Assembly (NCBI GenBank): GCA_946616535.1
Contig: CAMOJA010000003.1
Location: 72,797 to 136,796, forward strand
Origin: an uncultured Bacteroidales bacterium
GTDB taxonomy: Bacteria > Bacteroidota > Bacteroidia > Bacteroidales > Paludibacteraceae
Direction of reading: 5' to 3'
DNA length: 64,000 bases
Shown here: in pieces, positions 49,364 to 59,498 of the stretch
How positions within the stretch are numbered: the first letter of the stretch is position 1
How the letters are laid out: every line of letters starts with the position of its first letter
Translations under genes and position numbers: made by a program
Notes under the pieces: model-generated
Database searches by the model: none
What the model saw: only the letters and a program-made list of their open reading frames with translations
What the model was told of the DNA's origin: nothing

Positions 49364-52039
49364 TTACGACTCGCTGTTATTCGAATCGCTGTTATTCGAG
49401 TCCTTATTCTGCGACTCTTCGTCGTCTTCGTCGTGGTGGTAGTAGTAATACGAGCGCACCGCTTTGTCATCACCGACGAGCTTGCCGTAGATCTTACCAT
49501 AGACCTTACCGTATCGGCGTGACTTCTTGTTCGTGCTACCATAACCTCCGTAGCCGTAACCGCCGTAGCCGCCGTAGCCGAGGTGTCCGTAGCCGTAGCC
49601 GCCGTAACCGCCGTAGCCGTAGCCGTAACCTGAGCCGTACGAGTGACGACCTTCCGTCGGAATATCCGAGAGGACGAGCTGCACTTTCTCCGGCGCATCG
49701 ATCACTTCGGTCATCTGCTCCAGGGTCTGCTTGCAGAAGGATTTATTGGTCTGCATACAACGGATGACGAAGAGGCACAGGTCACTCTGCTCAATCACCG
49801 CATACGCATCCGGCACCAGACCGATAGGCGAGGTATCGATGACGATAAAATCATATATCTCACGGGCTTTGGCGATGGTCTCACGCAGCTTGTCGGAGTG
49901 CACCAACTCGCCTGGGTTCGGCGGGATCGTTCCGGCACGCACGAAGTCAAAGCCGAAAGGTGTGTCGTGAACGAATATATCCTCCACTTCGCAATCGCCG
50001 ATCAAGTAGTTCGACGCACCGTTACCGTTCTCCAGACCAAGTTTGGTGTGGATATTCGGCTTACGAAGGTCGAGATCGACCAATAAGGTCTTCTTACCGG
50101 TCATGGCATACAGCGCTGCGAGGTTCGTCGAGAGGAAGGTCTTACCATCGCCGGACTCCGTAGAGGTGACGCAGATAACCATCTTCTCCTTACGTTTCAG
50201 CACAAACTCCATACGCGTACGTATGGCGCGCAGCATCTCCGCATAACTCGATCGGGGCGAAGCGCGCACGAGTGTCGGGTTCTGGCTCTTGGCGTGACGC
50301 AGCGTACCGATCAAGCGGAACATCTTCAGTTTGACGACATCTTTCGGCGAGCGGATCTTGTTGTTGAGCAACTCGCTGAGGATGATCAACACCATCGGGA
50401 TCAGGAATCCGATAATCAAATACGTACTCGTCGTCTTGGATTTGGCTTTGGCGTTCATGATCGCCGTGGTACGCGCTTTATCCATGATCGAGTTATCGGG
50501 GGTGTTGGACGCTTTCTGAATCTCAGCCTCAGCACGTTTCTGCAGGAAGAAGGTGTAGTAGTTGTCGTCGATGCGGTAGTTACGCTCGATGGCAACCATC
50601 TGGAGCTCTTTCTCCGGCAGCTGTTTGATGGATTTCTCCACCTCCGAGTAGCGGTTCTTGAGGTCGGTCTTCTCGATCTCCAAGGATGCCCTCATCGACG
50701 TCACCACCTCTTCGATCGCCTGCTTGACGTTCTCGATGTCCTTAGTGTAGATCGCGTAGTAAACGTTCTTCTCCGTTAACTCGCCGCGTTGGATACGCAG
50801 GTCGTTGAGTTGCTGAACGAGCGTCATCAGCATCGGTTCGTTCACACCCATCGTCGTCGGCGCAATGACTGCGCCGTTCTCGATATTCTGGTGGATATAC
50901 GAGATGAGGTAGTCAAAATACGTCTCGCGCAGACGCAACTCCATCGATTTCTGCTCGTACTCGGCGATACGTCCCATGAGCTGGCCGGCATACGAGTTCA
51001 CATCGACGAACTTATTCTCCTGACGGAAGTTCGTCATCGCGCCTTCGCTCACTTGCAGGGACGACTGCAGGTTATTCAACTGCTCGTTGATGAAACGGAT
51101 GGAGTTCTCTGCCACCTCGTTCTTCTGCTCGAGGTTCTGCAGGAGGTAGATCTGCGCCAACTCATCGATGAACTCGCAGTCTCGTTGCGGCGTCTCACTC
51201 ACTAATGAGAGCGCCAGAACGGTTGATCCCTCCGTCACGAAGGAGAGTTGCAGCCGGCTCATGAACTCGTCCACCAGCGACTCATGCGTGCGGAAACGGA
51301 AGTAGATCTTGCCGCTGTTGACCATCAGCTCGGTCGGCCAGATGGTGATCTCAAAGAGCTTGCATTTGATCGGCTGACCATAATGCACATCTAATTCCAA
51401 CGGTGTGTCTTCTTCCGTCGAAGATATATGCATCGTGCCGTCGGAGCGGAAGTTCAGCTGGAAGAGCGGACCGTACGCACGCGGGTCCACCATCTTCGGC
51501 TCAACCAACACAGGCGTCTGACGGTACAGCTGACGGGTTTTGAAACGACCCTGGGTGATGTACTCTACGTTCAGGAAAGGCAAGGAGTCCACAACTCTGC
51601 TCATCAGGTCGTATGACCCGAGCATGATCATCTGGTTGTTCACGTTCTTGAATCCTGCGTCCACGCCGAAACCGTTCATCAGTGCCGACGCCGAACCGCC
51701 GTACGTGCTGCTCTCCTTGATGACAATCGTGCCCTGGGAGTAATACGTCGGGATCCATCTCCGGTTCTTGAGCATTGCCAGACCTAGCGCGATAGCAATC
51801 GCAATCACAAACAGATACCAGTAATGCAGGAACGTAAACAACCACTCGAGCGGGTTAAAACTCATCGAGCTGTCTTCATCATCATCGCCTTTCTGCTGAA
51901 GAGGATCCTGCTGATAGTACTGCTGATTGCCCCCTTGCTGGTAGTAATAAGCTTGGTTGCCGTAATAAGCCTGATTGCCTCCGGGCTGGTAGTAATTGTT
52001 GTTACCACCCGGTGTGTAATATTGATTATTGTTACTCAT
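49364..52039 (-). CDS. Wzc-like tyrosine kinase / polysaccharide copolymerase
   Basis: 891 residues. A Gln/Asn/Tyr/Gly-rich N-terminus (1-46) and a first membrane helix (about 67-88) precede a periplasmic Wzz-like domain with coiled coil. A second helix (about 533-551) leads to a BY-kinase domain with Walker A STESGDGKTFLS, Walker A' LLVDLDLRKPN and Walker B FIVIDTSPIG. The tail has a glycine-tyrosine repeat (about 802-836) and a tyrosine cluster (SYYYYHH) followed by an acidic Ser/Asn end. It controls chain length and export of capsule or exopolysaccharide through autophosphorylation. Next to two Wza-like genes. Confidence 0.93.
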   Translation of the reverse strand: MSNNNQYYTPGGNNNYYQPGGNQAYYGNQAYYYQQGGNQQYYQQDPLQQKGDDDEDSSMSFNPLEWLFTFLHYWYLFVIAIAIALGLAMLKNRRWIPTYYSQGTIVIKESSTYGGSASALMNGFGVDAGFKNVNNQMIMLGSYDLMSRVVDSLPFLNVEYITQGRFKTRQLYRQTPVLVEPKMVDPRAYGPLFQLNFRSDGTMHISSTEEDTPLELDVHYGQPIKCKLFEITIWPTELMVNSGKIYFRFRTHESLVDEFMSRLQLSFVTEGSTVLALSLVSETPQRDCEFIDELAQIYLLQNLEQKNEVAENSIRFINEQLNNLQSSLQVSEGAMTNFRQENKFVDVNSYAGQLMGRIAEYEQKSMELRLRETYFDYLISYIHQNIENGAVIAPTTMGVNEPMLMTLVQQLNDLRIQRGELTEKNVYYAIYTKDIENVKQAIEEVVTSMRASLEIEKTDLKNRYSEVEKSIKQLPEKELQMVAIERNYRIDDNYYTFFLQKRAEAEIQKASNTPDNSIMDKARTTAIMNAKAKSKTTSTYLIIGFLIPMVLIILSELLNNKIRSPKDVVKLKMFRLIGTLRHAKSQNPTLVRASPRSSYAEMLRAIRTRMEFVLKRKEKMVICVTSTESGDGKTFLSTNLAALYAMTGKKTLLVDLDLRKPNIHTKLGLENGNGASNYLIGDCEVEDIFVHDTPFGFDFVRAGTIPPNPGELVHSDKLRETIAKAREIYDFIVIDTSPIGLVPDAYAVIEQSDLCLFVIRCMQTNKSFCKQTLEQMTEVIDAPEKVQLVLSDIPTEGRHSYGSGYGYGYGGYGGYGYGHLGYGGYGGYGYGGYGSTNKKSRRYGKVYGKIYGKLVGDDKAVRSYYYYHHDEDDEESQNKDSNNSDSNNSES

Positions 52040-52044
52040 AGTCG

Positions 52045-52815
52045 TTATTTATACATATAAGCCACATAGTTCAAGACGGTCGTCAAGAGCGCCACACTAC
52101 TCGTGATCAGCCCGATAAAGGCGGAGTAGTTCGGTACTTTATAGAAGCTGTCTTTCGTTCTCGCCACGTAGATGACGTCATTGGGATAGACGTAATAGTA
52201 TTTCGAGTCGATGATACTATTCGTTCGCATATCGAACTCGAGGATCTCCGGTTCCTGACCGCCGTCACGCGGACGGATGATACGGATATGCCGTCTGTCG
52301 CCGCTGTTCATCACATCGCCGGTCATGGCGAGTGCCTGGAAGATATTCATCTTCTCTTTGTAGATATAGAACTGTCCTGACCGTGCGTCTCCTATGACGG
52401 AGAAATACTTGTTGTACATCGCTACCTTGACATCCACATCGGGGATGATCTCCTTGAACGCTGCACGCAGAGTGTCCTGGGCTTGTGCCTCCGTCAGACC
52501 GGCAATCTTTATCGGCTCCAAGAACGGCATATCTACCGTTCCGTCCTGATGGATGCGGTATGAGTTGGCATACTGCGAGCTGTAACTCATTGTGTTGGCG
52601 CCGAGCATCTTACTCATCGTCTCGTCCATGGTGATGAGGCGGTAGATGATCTCGTCGTTCACGCGCAGTTTATACGGTTCGTACGGCACGGAGTCATACA
52701 CCGGCAGCTTGTTGCATTTGGTCGGTTCCTGCAGGTAACCGATCACCCGGTGGCTGTAACAACCCGAGAGGGTCATTGTTACCAGTGCCAAAATCAAAAC
52801 AGATAACTTTTTCAT
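52045..52815 (-). CDS. Polysaccharide export lipoprotein (Wza-like), 256 aa
   Basis: Lipoprotein signal ending LSGC (Cys19). Poly_export domain (YKLRVNDEIIYRLITMDET, HQDGTVDMPFLEPIKIAGLT) and a SLBB-like part (YIYKEKMNIFQALAMTGDVMNSGD), then a C-terminal hydrophobic helix. It should form part of the outer-membrane/periplasmic export channel partnered with the Wzc-like kinase. It overlaps the upstream Wza-like gene by 4 bp and resembles it throughout, so they are paralogues from a tandem duplication. Confidence 0.9.
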   Translation of the reverse strand: MKKLSVLILALVTMTLSGCYSHRVIGYLQEPTKCNKLPVYDSVPYEPYKLRVNDEIIYRLITMDETMSKMLGANTMSYSSQYANSYRIHQDGTVDMPFLEPIKIAGLTEAQAQDTLRAAFKEIIPDVDVKVAMYNKYFSVIGDARSGQFYIYKEKMNIFQALAMTGDVMNSGDRRHIRIIRPRDGGQEPEILEFDMRTNSIIDSKYYYVYPNDVIYVARTKDSFYKVPNYSAFIGLITSSVALLTTVLNYVAYMYK

Positions 52816-53690
52816 TTGGCACCTCCTTCCGTAGTGGATGACGATTTCTTACCGTAGTACTTGTTGACGTGGTTGATACCGGTCTGTACGATCGAGTAGA
52901 TGAACACGCCAAACGAGATGGTCGCTGCCGTCACGCCGATGACTGTCGTCACGTGGTTGATACCGAAACTGTATCCCGGGATCTGACGGATATAGATAAT
53001 GTCGTTCGGCTCGATGTAGTAGTACTCGGAGTTCACGAGGTCTTTCGAACGCGCGTCAAAGGTCTTGATCGTCGTCACGCCGTTCTTCTCACGCACGAGT
53101 TTGATCTCTTTTCTGCTGTTGAACTCACCGAGGTCTCCCGCCAGAGCGAGGGCTTCGAAGATCGTCATCTTCTCTTTGTTGATCATGTACCGGCCGCTTT
53201 GTGCACCGATGATTGAGAACGAGCGGTTGACGATATTCACCTCCACGGAGATCGTCGAGTACCCCGGGATCTCCTTGAGCAAGGTACCTAACTCCTCTTC
53301 GAGTTTGTGCTTCACATCGCGGGTCGTCATACCTTGTACGTAGATCTTACCGATAGTCGGGAAGTCGATGTTTCCTTCCTCGTCAATCAGATAAGTATAT
53401 AAGTCATACGATCCGCCGAGCGCACCGTTGCCCATCTGCTGACGCATCTGCGAAGAGTTCGCGCCGCCGGCGTTGTACATCTTCTGCACGTTCTCGTCCG
53501 TCGAGTAAACATATACGTACAGTCTGTCGCCGATCCGCAGCACGTAATCCTCAAAACTCAAGGTATCCGCGTACGAAGGGATATAGCGGTCCGGTTCCTG
53601 CATATAGTTCACTTTCCGCGCCGTCACACATGAGGAAAGCAGAAAGCCCGCTAAAGCCAGAAATAATATGTTTTGGATTTTTCTCATCAA
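52812..53690 (-). CDS. Polysaccharide export lipoprotein (Wza-like), 292 aa
   Basis: Lipobox LLSSC (Cys21), poly_export domain (YVLRIGDRLYVYVYSTDENVQ, DEEGNIDFPTIGKIYVQGMT), SLBB-like segment (YMINKEKMTIFEALALAGDLGEFN), PNDIIYIRQIPGYSFGIN and a C-terminal membrane helix. Paired with the 256-residue paralogue; heteromeric channels or separate polymers are both possible. Confidence 0.9.
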   Translation of the reverse strand: MMRKIQNILFLALAGFLLSSCVTARKVNYMQEPDRYIPSYADTLSFEDYVLRIGDRLYVYVYSTDENVQKMYNAGGANSSQMRQQMGNGALGGSYDLYTYLIDEEGNIDFPTIGKIYVQGMTTRDVKHKLEEELGTLLKEIPGYSTISVEVNIVNRSFSIIGAQSGRYMINKEKMTIFEALALAGDLGEFNSRKEIKLVREKNGVTTIKTFDARSKDLVNSEYYYIEPNDIIYIRQIPGYSFGINHVTTVIGVTAATISFGVFIYSIVQTGINHVNKYYGKKSSSTTEGGAK

Positions 53691-53735
53691 TTGTCAATTA
53701 TCAATTATCAATTGTCAATTATCAATTGTCAATTA
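53689..53735. repeat. TCAATTATCAATTG tandem repeat
   Basis: Alternating TCAATTA and TCAATTG heptamers fill the gap between the WlbA-like and Wza-like genes. Similar units lie between lysS and gpsA (59468-59498). Confidence 0.75.
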
Positions 53736-54716
53736 TCTCTTCTCATCCCATCCGAAAGGATGCGGGCTTAAGGGCAGTTTCGCTAAGGGGTGATAGTCGC
53801 CGACGAGTCCGATAGGCTCCGCATGACGGATCTGAGCCACCGTCTCGATGCACGGACGAGCCTCTGAGATACGGAAACCGTTACCCGCGAGGATCTGCTT
53901 GTAACTCTCCGTATGCAGCTCGGTGAAGCCGGCTGAGAACTCAAACTCCTCTCCGTCGATACTGAGCGTACGGTACGTCCGCTTCTCGCCTTGTACAGCG
54001 TTAGCCGGCAGACAGTCTGCATTAATAGAGAGGAAATAACGCACGCGTGCGCGCTCGAGTTCCAAGTACCCTGCTACGCGGTCAAACGACATCACGTGAA
54101 CGATATTCTTTTTCACCGGACCAAACACCCATTGCAACATGTCGTAGAAATGCACGCCGATATTCGTTGCGATACCGCCGGACTTGTGTACATCGCCTTT
54201 CCAGGAGCTGTAGTACCACTTGCCGCGGCTCGTGATATACGTCAGGTCCACGTCGTAGATCTTGTCTTTCGGACCCTTCTCCACTTTCTCCTTCAGCGCG
54301 CGGATCTTGTCGTGCAACCTCAGCTGCAGGATCGTATAAGCCTTGTGTCCGGTTTCCTCCTCTAACTCCACGAGGTTGTCGATGTTATAAGGGTTGAGCA
54401 CCAAGGGTTTCTCGCATATCACGTCGCAGCCGAGTCGCAGACCGTAACGGATGAACGCATCATGGGTATAGTTCGGCGTGCAGATGGAGACCCAATTCAG
54501 CGGGTTGTCCGTACGCATTTGTTTCGAGCAAAAACGGTCGAACTGCTCATTCTCCGTGTAGAACGAACAATCCGGGAAAGAGCTGTCCAGCCTTCCTACA
54601 CTATCAAACTTGTCATACGCCACCAGCAGGTTGTTGCCGGTATCGGCGATCGCCTTAATGTGTCTCGGAGCGATATATCCTGCTGCTCCGATCAATGCAA
54701 AATTTAAAGGTTTCAT
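53733..54716 (-). CDS. Gfo/Idh/MocA dehydrogenase, WlbA/WbpB-like
   Basis: 327 residues. Rossmann start NFALIGAAGYIAPRHIKAI, WVSICTPNYTHDAFIRYGL and ICEKPLVLNPYNID follow the pattern of UDP-N-acetylglucosaminuronate 3-dehydrogenases (WlbA/WbpB). Those enzymes act in synthesis of 2,3-diamino sugars for O-antigen or capsule. Its capsule-locus position fits, but the rest of that pathway is not in the window. Seven bp separate it from the deacetylase-like gene. Confidence 0.85.
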   Translation of the reverse strand: MKPLNFALIGAAGYIAPRHIKAIADTGNNLLVAYDKFDSVGRLDSSFPDCSFYTENEQFDRFCSKQMRTDNPLNWVSICTPNYTHDAFIRYGLRLGCDVICEKPLVLNPYNIDNLVELEEETGHKAYTILQLRLHDKIRALKEKVEKGPKDKIYDVDLTYITSRGKWYYSSWKGDVHKSGGIATNIGVHFYDMLQWVFGPVKKNIVHVMSFDRVAGYLELERARVRYFLSINADCLPANAVQGEKRTYRTLSIDGEEFEFSAGFTELHTESYKQILAGNGFRISEARPCIETVAQIRHAEPIGLVGDYHPLAKLPLSPHPFGWDEKR

Positions 54717-54723
54717 TATTTAA

Positions 54724-55545
54724 CTATTTCATTATTATCAGTAGTCGTTTTACTATATTCTTTGCGTTTTGCAGAACGCATTCTTTCCACCACTCGCCTT
54801 TGTTGTTCGTCCATCGCTGGGGATGTGTGGTGATCATCACGTGAGGCGGCAGTTGGTCATGCCCGATGGCGGAGATGAGCTCTTTCGTCGTGTGCCAAAC
54901 CAAACCTCTTGCCGTCCATTCGTCCTGATACTGAGGGATCTTATCCCGTACCGAGACCTTGTATCCGTCCCAACAACGACCCGTGTCCGTCAAGTAGAAC
55001 ACATCGCTAAAATCCGTATCGAAGTACGGTTCGCCGATGAGACCGAGTTTCTTATAGTCGTATCGCTGCCAGAGGTCCTTGCTGTCATATTGGCTTGTCG
55101 GCGCACCGTGCATGCAGATCGTCTCCACGGCGTAGTACTGCCGGAAATACTCGAGCCAGGTCTGAAAATGGTCATACGCCTTTTCAAAATCTCCGCCACA
55201 CAGGCTCATGTCCTCGTAGTGATACCCGATCTCATGCCCCAAAGCAGTTATCGCGCGGACACTCTCCGGCAAAGACAACTTGCTTCCCTTATAACATCCG
55301 CTTTCTCCGGTTCGGAAATAATAACTTGCTTTCGCGCCGAGCGAGTGCTCTATCTGCGCGGTCTTCAGACTGTTTGCCGGCTTGGCATCCACGTCGTGCC
55401 GTAAAATGACAAATTTACCTTCGATATTTCGATTTGTCGATTTATCGATATTTCGGCAGTAATCACTATACGCAACCAACTCGTACCCTTTCGCCTGCAA
55501 TTCCTCCAACAGCGCCCGATATATGTCCAGCGAGAAGTCTCTCAT
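54724..55545 (-). CDS. Polysaccharide deacetylase-like protein
   Basis: 273 residues with a NodB/WbmS-like fold signature: [14 protein letters not shown] (metal-binding Asp pair), [12 protein letters not shown] (His pair), [16 protein letters not shown] and [10 protein letters not shown]. Probably acts in the cytoplasm on a sugar nucleotide or lipid-linked sugar, as there is no signal peptide. Overlaps the fucose synthase gene by 4 bp. Confidence 0.8.
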   Translation of the reverse strand: MRDFSLDIYRALLEELQAKGYELVAYSDYCRNIDKSTNRNIEGKFVILRHDVDAKPANSLKTAQIEHSLGAKASYYFRTGESGCYKGSKLSLPESVRAITALGHEIGYHYEDMSLCGGDFEKAYDHFQTWLEYFRQYYAVETICMHGAPTSQYDSKDLWQRYDYKKLGLIGEPYFDTDFSDVFYLTDTGRCWDGYKVSVRDKIPQYQDEWTARGLVWHTTKELISAIGHDQLPPHVMITTHPQRWTNNKGEWWKECVLQNAKNIVKRLLIIMK

Positions 55546-56483
55546 CTTTCTGCCCTCATCGGGTTTTCAAGGAAGTCCTTATACGCGAGCCGGATACCGT
55601 CTTCGAGTTCGGTCTTGTACGTCCAGCCGAGTCTCGTTGCTTTGCTGACATCCAGCAGCTTACGCGGCGTGCCGTCCGGACGGGTACTATCCCACTCGAT
55701 CTGTCCTTCGTAACCGATCACTTTCGCTACGAGTTCCGTCAACTCTTTGATCGTTAACTCTTTGCCCGTACCGGCATTCACGGTCTCGTTGCCCGAGTAG
55801 TTATTCATAAGGAACACGCAGAGGTTCGCGAGGTCATCTACATACAGGAACTCTCGCAGCGGGCTACCCGTTCCCCAGCACGTCACACTCTTCGCGCCGC
55901 TCATTTTCGCTTCATGGAAGCGTCGGATGAGCGCTGGCAGGACATGGCTGTGCTCCGGGTGGTAGTTATCGTTCGGGCCGTAGAGGTTCGTCGGCATGAC
56001 GGAAATATAATCCGTTCCGTACTGACGGTTCAGGAACTCGCAGTATTTGAGTCCGCTGATCTTTGCGAGCGCGTACGCCTCGTTCGTCTTCTCCAACTCG
56101 CCGGTCAAGAGACAACTCTCTTTCATCGGCTGCGGAGCCATACGCGGATAGATACAACTCGAACCCAGGAACTCCAATTTCTTAACGCCGTTCTTCCATG
56201 CCGCATGGATGACGTTCATTTCGAGGATCATGTTGTCGTACATGAAATCCGCTAACGCATTCTGGTTCGCCACAATACCGCCCACTTTGGCGGCAGCAAG
56301 GAACACATATTCAGGTTTCTCTTCCGCAAAGAACTTCTCCACAGCCTCCTGGCGACACAGATCCAACTCCTTGTGTGTCCGTGTCACGATATTCGTATAT
56401 CCCTGCCTTTGCAGCTCTCTCACAATCGCAGATCCCACCATTCCCCGGTGTCCTGCTACATATATTTTCGAATTTTTCTCCAT
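55542..56483 (-). CDS. fcl: GDP-L-fucose synthase
   Basis: 313 residues, extended [23 protein letters not shown] (NADP-binding), [39 protein letters not shown], Tyr-Lys in [35 protein letters not shown]. It converts the Gmd product to GDP-L-fucose for surface glycans. gmd lies immediately upstream, so the pathway from GDP-mannose is complete here. Confidence 0.95.
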   Translation of the reverse strand: MEKNSKIYVAGHRGMVGSAIVRELQRQGYTNIVTRTHKELDLCRQEAVEKFFAEEKPEYVFLAAAKVGGIVANQNALADFMYDNMILEMNVIHAAWKNGVKKLEFLGSSCIYPRMAPQPMKESCLLTGELEKTNEAYALAKISGLKYCEFLNRQYGTDYISVMPTNLYGPNDNYHPEHSHVLPALIRRFHEAKMSGAKSVTCWGTGSPLREFLYVDDLANLCVFLMNNYSGNETVNAGTGKELTIKELTELVAKVIGYEGQIEWDSTRPDGTPRKLLDVSKATRLGWTYKTELEDGIRLAYKDFLENPMRAER

Positions 56484-56535
56484 TTTTGTTCTTTTATCTC
56501 GTTGTTAGAGTGCTTTCAGCATATTAACGTCGTAT

Positions 56536-56579
56536 TGAGCATCCGATGAGCATCCGATGAGCATCCGATGAGCATCCGA
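56536..56579. repeat. Tandem repeat 4 x 11 bp between gmd and fcl
   Basis: TGAGCATCCGA repeated four times without mismatch in the 122-bp gap. Function unknown. Confidence 0.9.
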
Positions 56580-56605
56580 TTGACTATCGGGATTATACCT
56601 TGATT

Positions 56606-57700
56606 TTACTTATCGACTCCTTTCTCAAGGTATTCGGCAAGATTGACTTTCCGTATCTCTGCCGCCGCATCGTCGGCAGCGACTTTTTTCATGTCGTGCG
56701 CCACCATGAGTTCCACGAGTTGCTCGAAGCTCGTGCTCTGCGGGTTCCAACCGAGTTCGCGTTTGGCTTTGGAAGGATCACCGAGGAGGTTCACTACATC
56801 CGTCGGCCGATAGAAGTCCGGGCTTACAGCCACTACCACATCGCCGGTTTTAACGTTAACTCCCTTCTCGTTAATACCTTCGCCTTCCCACCGCAGCTCG
56901 ATACCTGCGTGGTGGAAAGCGAGGGTGGCGAACTCGCGTACACTATGTTGTACACCGGTAGCGATGACGAAATCTTCGGGCGTCTCGTGCTGCAAGATCA
57001 GCCACATGCACTCTACGTAGTCCTTGGCGTAACCCCAGTCGCGCAAACTATCCAGATTGCCCAGATACAGACAGTTCTGCTTGCCTTGGGCGATACGTGC
57101 GGCAGCGAGCGTGATCTTCCTTGTCACGAAGGTCTCTCCGCGGCGCTCGGACTCATGGTTAAAGAGGATGCCCGAGCAGCAGAACATATTATACGCCTCG
57201 CGGTACTCCTTGATGATCCAGTAACCGTAGAGTTTCGCCACCGCGTACGGGCTGTACGGATGGAAAGGCGTGGTCTCGCTCTGCGGTACTTCTTCTACCT
57301 TGCCGTAGAGCTCCGACGTCGATGCCTGGTAGATCTTGCAGGTCTTCTCCAAATGGTTCGTCCGTACCGCCTCCAAGATACGCAGCACACCTACAGCATC
57401 CACATCCGCAGTGAACTCCGGCGCGTCGAAAGAGACCTGCACGTGGCTCTGCGCCGCCAGATTATAAATCTCATCCGGCTGCACTTTCCCCACTAATTTC
57501 ACCAACGACATCGAGTCGCTCATGTCTGCGTAATGCAAATGGAAATGCGGCGTGCCCTCCAAATGTGCTATACGCTCGCGATAATCCACTGAACTGCGGC
57601 GGATGATGCCGTGAACCTCATACCCTTTGTCCAACAGGAATTCCGACAGATAACTTCCGTCCTGCCCTGTCACACCGGTAATCAATGCTGTTTTTGCCAT
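56606..57700 (-). CDS. gmd: GDP-mannose 4,6-dehydratase
   Basis: 364 residues: [20 protein letters not shown] (nucleotide-binding), [53 protein letters not shown] (Tyr-Lys), [18 protein letters not shown]. First step of GDP-L-fucose synthesis. Its own promoter lies at 57766-57797; fcl follows. Confidence 0.96.
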   Translation of the reverse strand: MAKTALITGVTGQDGSYLSEFLLDKGYEVHGIIRRSSVDYRERIAHLEGTPHFHLHYADMSDSMSLVKLVGKVQPDEIYNLAAQSHVQVSFDAPEFTADVDAVGVLRILEAVRTNHLEKTCKIYQASTSELYGKVEEVPQSETTPFHPYSPYAVAKLYGYWIIKEYREAYNMFCCSGILFNHESERRGETFVTRKITLAAARIAQGKQNCLYLGNLDSLRDWGYAKDYVECMWLILQHETPEDFVIATGVQHSVREFATLAFHHAGIELRWEGEGINEKGVNVKTGDVVVAVSPDFYRPTDVVNLLGDPSKAKRELGWNPQSTSFEQLVELMVAHDMKKVAADDAAAEIRKVNLAEYLEKGVDK

Positions 57701-57765
57701 AGTATTTTGTTGTTTCTGATACTGTATTTTTGCCTCAATTAATTATTAATTGATAAAAAAGCGTG

Positions 57766-57797
57766 CAAAGGTACAAAAAAATATTGATATACGCAAG
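57766..57797 (-). promoter_or_regulatory. Promoter of gmd
   Basis: Minus strand CTTG (57794-57797), 20 bp, TACCTTTG (57766-57773). Confidence 0.78.
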
Positions 57798-57832
57798 CGC
57801 ACGCGCGTTTTTTCAAGATTTACGCATAAAAA

Positions 57833-57864
57833 TTTGCGTATTTGGTAAAAAAGTTGTACCTTTG
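57833..57864 (+). promoter_or_regulatory. Promoter of lysS
   Basis: TTTG (57833-57836), 20 bp, TACCTTTG (57857-57864); leader of about 75 nt. Confidence 0.8.
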
Positions 57865-57945
57865 CACCGTCATTTGTATTTTGCATTAAAAGTTCAAAAA
57901 AAATGTCTAAAAAATACAACTATAGCTAAATAAAAATAAATATAT

Positions 57946-59472
57946 ATGGAATTAAGCGAACAAGAACAAGTACGGCGGCAGAGTCTGCAGACGATGCGAG
58001 ACATGGGGATTGACCCCTATCCTGCAGCCGAGTATCAAGTAACCGGACACTCCACGGACATCAAAGCGCATTTTGATGAGTGGGACGGCAAAGAAGTACG
58101 TATCGCCGGACGTCTGATGTCCAAGCGAATCATGGGAAAAGCCTCGTTCATCGAGATCCAGGACTCCAAGGGACGTATTCAGGTGTATGTCTCCCGTGAC
58201 GACATTCAAGCCCCGGTAGCCGAAGGCGAGCAGCCTACGACCGTGGAGCAGCAGATGTACAACGTCGTTTTCAAGAAGCTGCTCGATATCGGCGATTTCA
58301 TCGGCATTGAGGGATTCGTTTTCCGTACGCAGATGGGTGAGATATCCGTGCACGCGAAGAAACTGACCGTATTGGCAAAATCGCTGCGTCCGCTGCCGAT
58401 CGTCAAGTACAAAGACGGCGTAGCGTACGACGGATTCAACGACCCTGAGCAGCGTTACCGCCAGCGTTATGTGGACCTCGTAGTCAACGAAGGAGTCAAG
58501 GATACCTTCCTCAAACGCGCTACGATCCTCCGCACGATGCGTCAGGTCTTCGACGAGGCGGGTTACACGGAGGTGGAAACGCCTATCCTGCAGCAGATTG
58601 CCGGCGGCGCTTCGGCTCGTCCGTTCATCACCCATCATAACTCGCTGGACGTGGATATGTACTTGCGTATCGCGACCGAGCTCTACCTCAAACGCCTTAT
58701 CGTCGGCGGTTTTGAGGGCGTGTATGAGATCGGCCGTAACTTCCGTAACGAAGGAATGGACCGCTCTCACAACCCCGAGTTCACCTGCATGGAGCTCTAC
58801 GTACAATACAAAGATTATAACTGGATGATGGGCTTCACGGAGCAGCTGCTCGAGAAGATCGCCATCGCCGTCAACGGAACGACAAAAGTCAAAGTGGGCG
58901 ACAACGAGATTGATTTCAAGGCGCCGTACCGCCGTCTGCCGATCCTCGATGCCATCAAAGAGAAGACCGGTCTTGACCTCGCTTCGATGAGCGAAGACGA
59001 GATCCGCGTGGAGGCAAAGAAACTCGGCGTAGAGGATACCGAGCATATGGGCAAAGGCAAACTCATCGACGAGATTTTCGGCGAGACCTGCGAGGGCACC
59101 TTCATCCAGCCGACATTTATTACCGACTACCCCGTGGAGATGTCGCCGCTGACGAAGATGCACCGCTCCAAACCCGGTCTGACCGAACGTTTTGAGTTGA
59201 TGGTCAACGGCAAAGAGCTCGCCAACGCGTACTCCGAGCTGAACGACCCGATCGACCAGTACAACCGTTTCGTAGAGCAGATGAAGCTTGCCGACAAGGG
59301 CGACGACGAAGCGATGGTGATCGACCATGACTTCATGCGCGCGCTCGAGTACGGTATGCCGCCGACATCCGGTATCGGTATCGGTATCGACCGTCTGGCG
59401 ATCCTCATGACCGGTCAGCCGACCATCCAAGAGGTACTTCTTTTCCCGACGATGAAACCGGAAGTCAATTGA
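57946..59472 (+). CDS. lysS: Lysine-tRNA ligase (class II)
   Basis: 508 residues. N-terminal OB-fold anticodon-binding domain (VRIAGRLMSKRIMGKASFIE), class II motif 1 region (VETPILQQIAGGASARPF), motif 2 (GRNFRNEGMDRSHNPEFTC) and motif 3 (PPTSGIGIGIDRLAIL). Charges tRNA-Lys. A long frame on the opposite strand is only a shadow. Confidence 0.97.
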   Translation: MELSEQEQVRRQSLQTMRDMGIDPYPAAEYQVTGHSTDIKAHFDEWDGKEVRIAGRLMSKRIMGKASFIEIQDSKGRIQVYVSRDDIQAPVAEGEQPTTVEQQMYNVVFKKLLDIGDFIGIEGFVFRTQMGEISVHAKKLTVLAKSLRPLPIVKYKDGVAYDGFNDPEQRYRQRYVDLVVNEGVKDTFLKRATILRTMRQVFDEAGYTEVETPILQQIAGGASARPFITHHNSLDVDMYLRIATELYLKRLIVGGFEGVYEIGRNFRNEGMDRSHNPEFTCMELYVQYKDYNWMMGFTEQLLEKIAIAVNGTTKVKVGDNEIDFKAPYRRLPILDAIKEKTGLDLASMSEDEIRVEAKKLGVEDTEHMGKGKLIDEIFGETCEGTFIQPTFITDYPVEMSPLTKMHRSKPGLTERFELMVNGKELANAYSELNDPIDQYNRFVEQMKLADKGDDEAMVIDHDFMRALEYGMPPTSGIGIGIDRLAILMTGQPTIQEVLLFPTMKPEVN

Positions 59473-59498
59473 TAATTGACAATTGATAATTGATAATT
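59468..59498. repeat. AATTGATAATTGACAATT-type repeat
   Basis: Heptamer units between lysS and gpsA, similar to 53689-53735; the last unit runs up to the gpsA ATG. Confidence 0.7.

Noticed and set aside
57952..59430. 492-codon open frame on the strand opposite lysS
   Set aside because: It is the shadow of a fully conserved lysS; no promoter, no recognisable domain, Val/His/Arg-rich composition typical of antisense frames.
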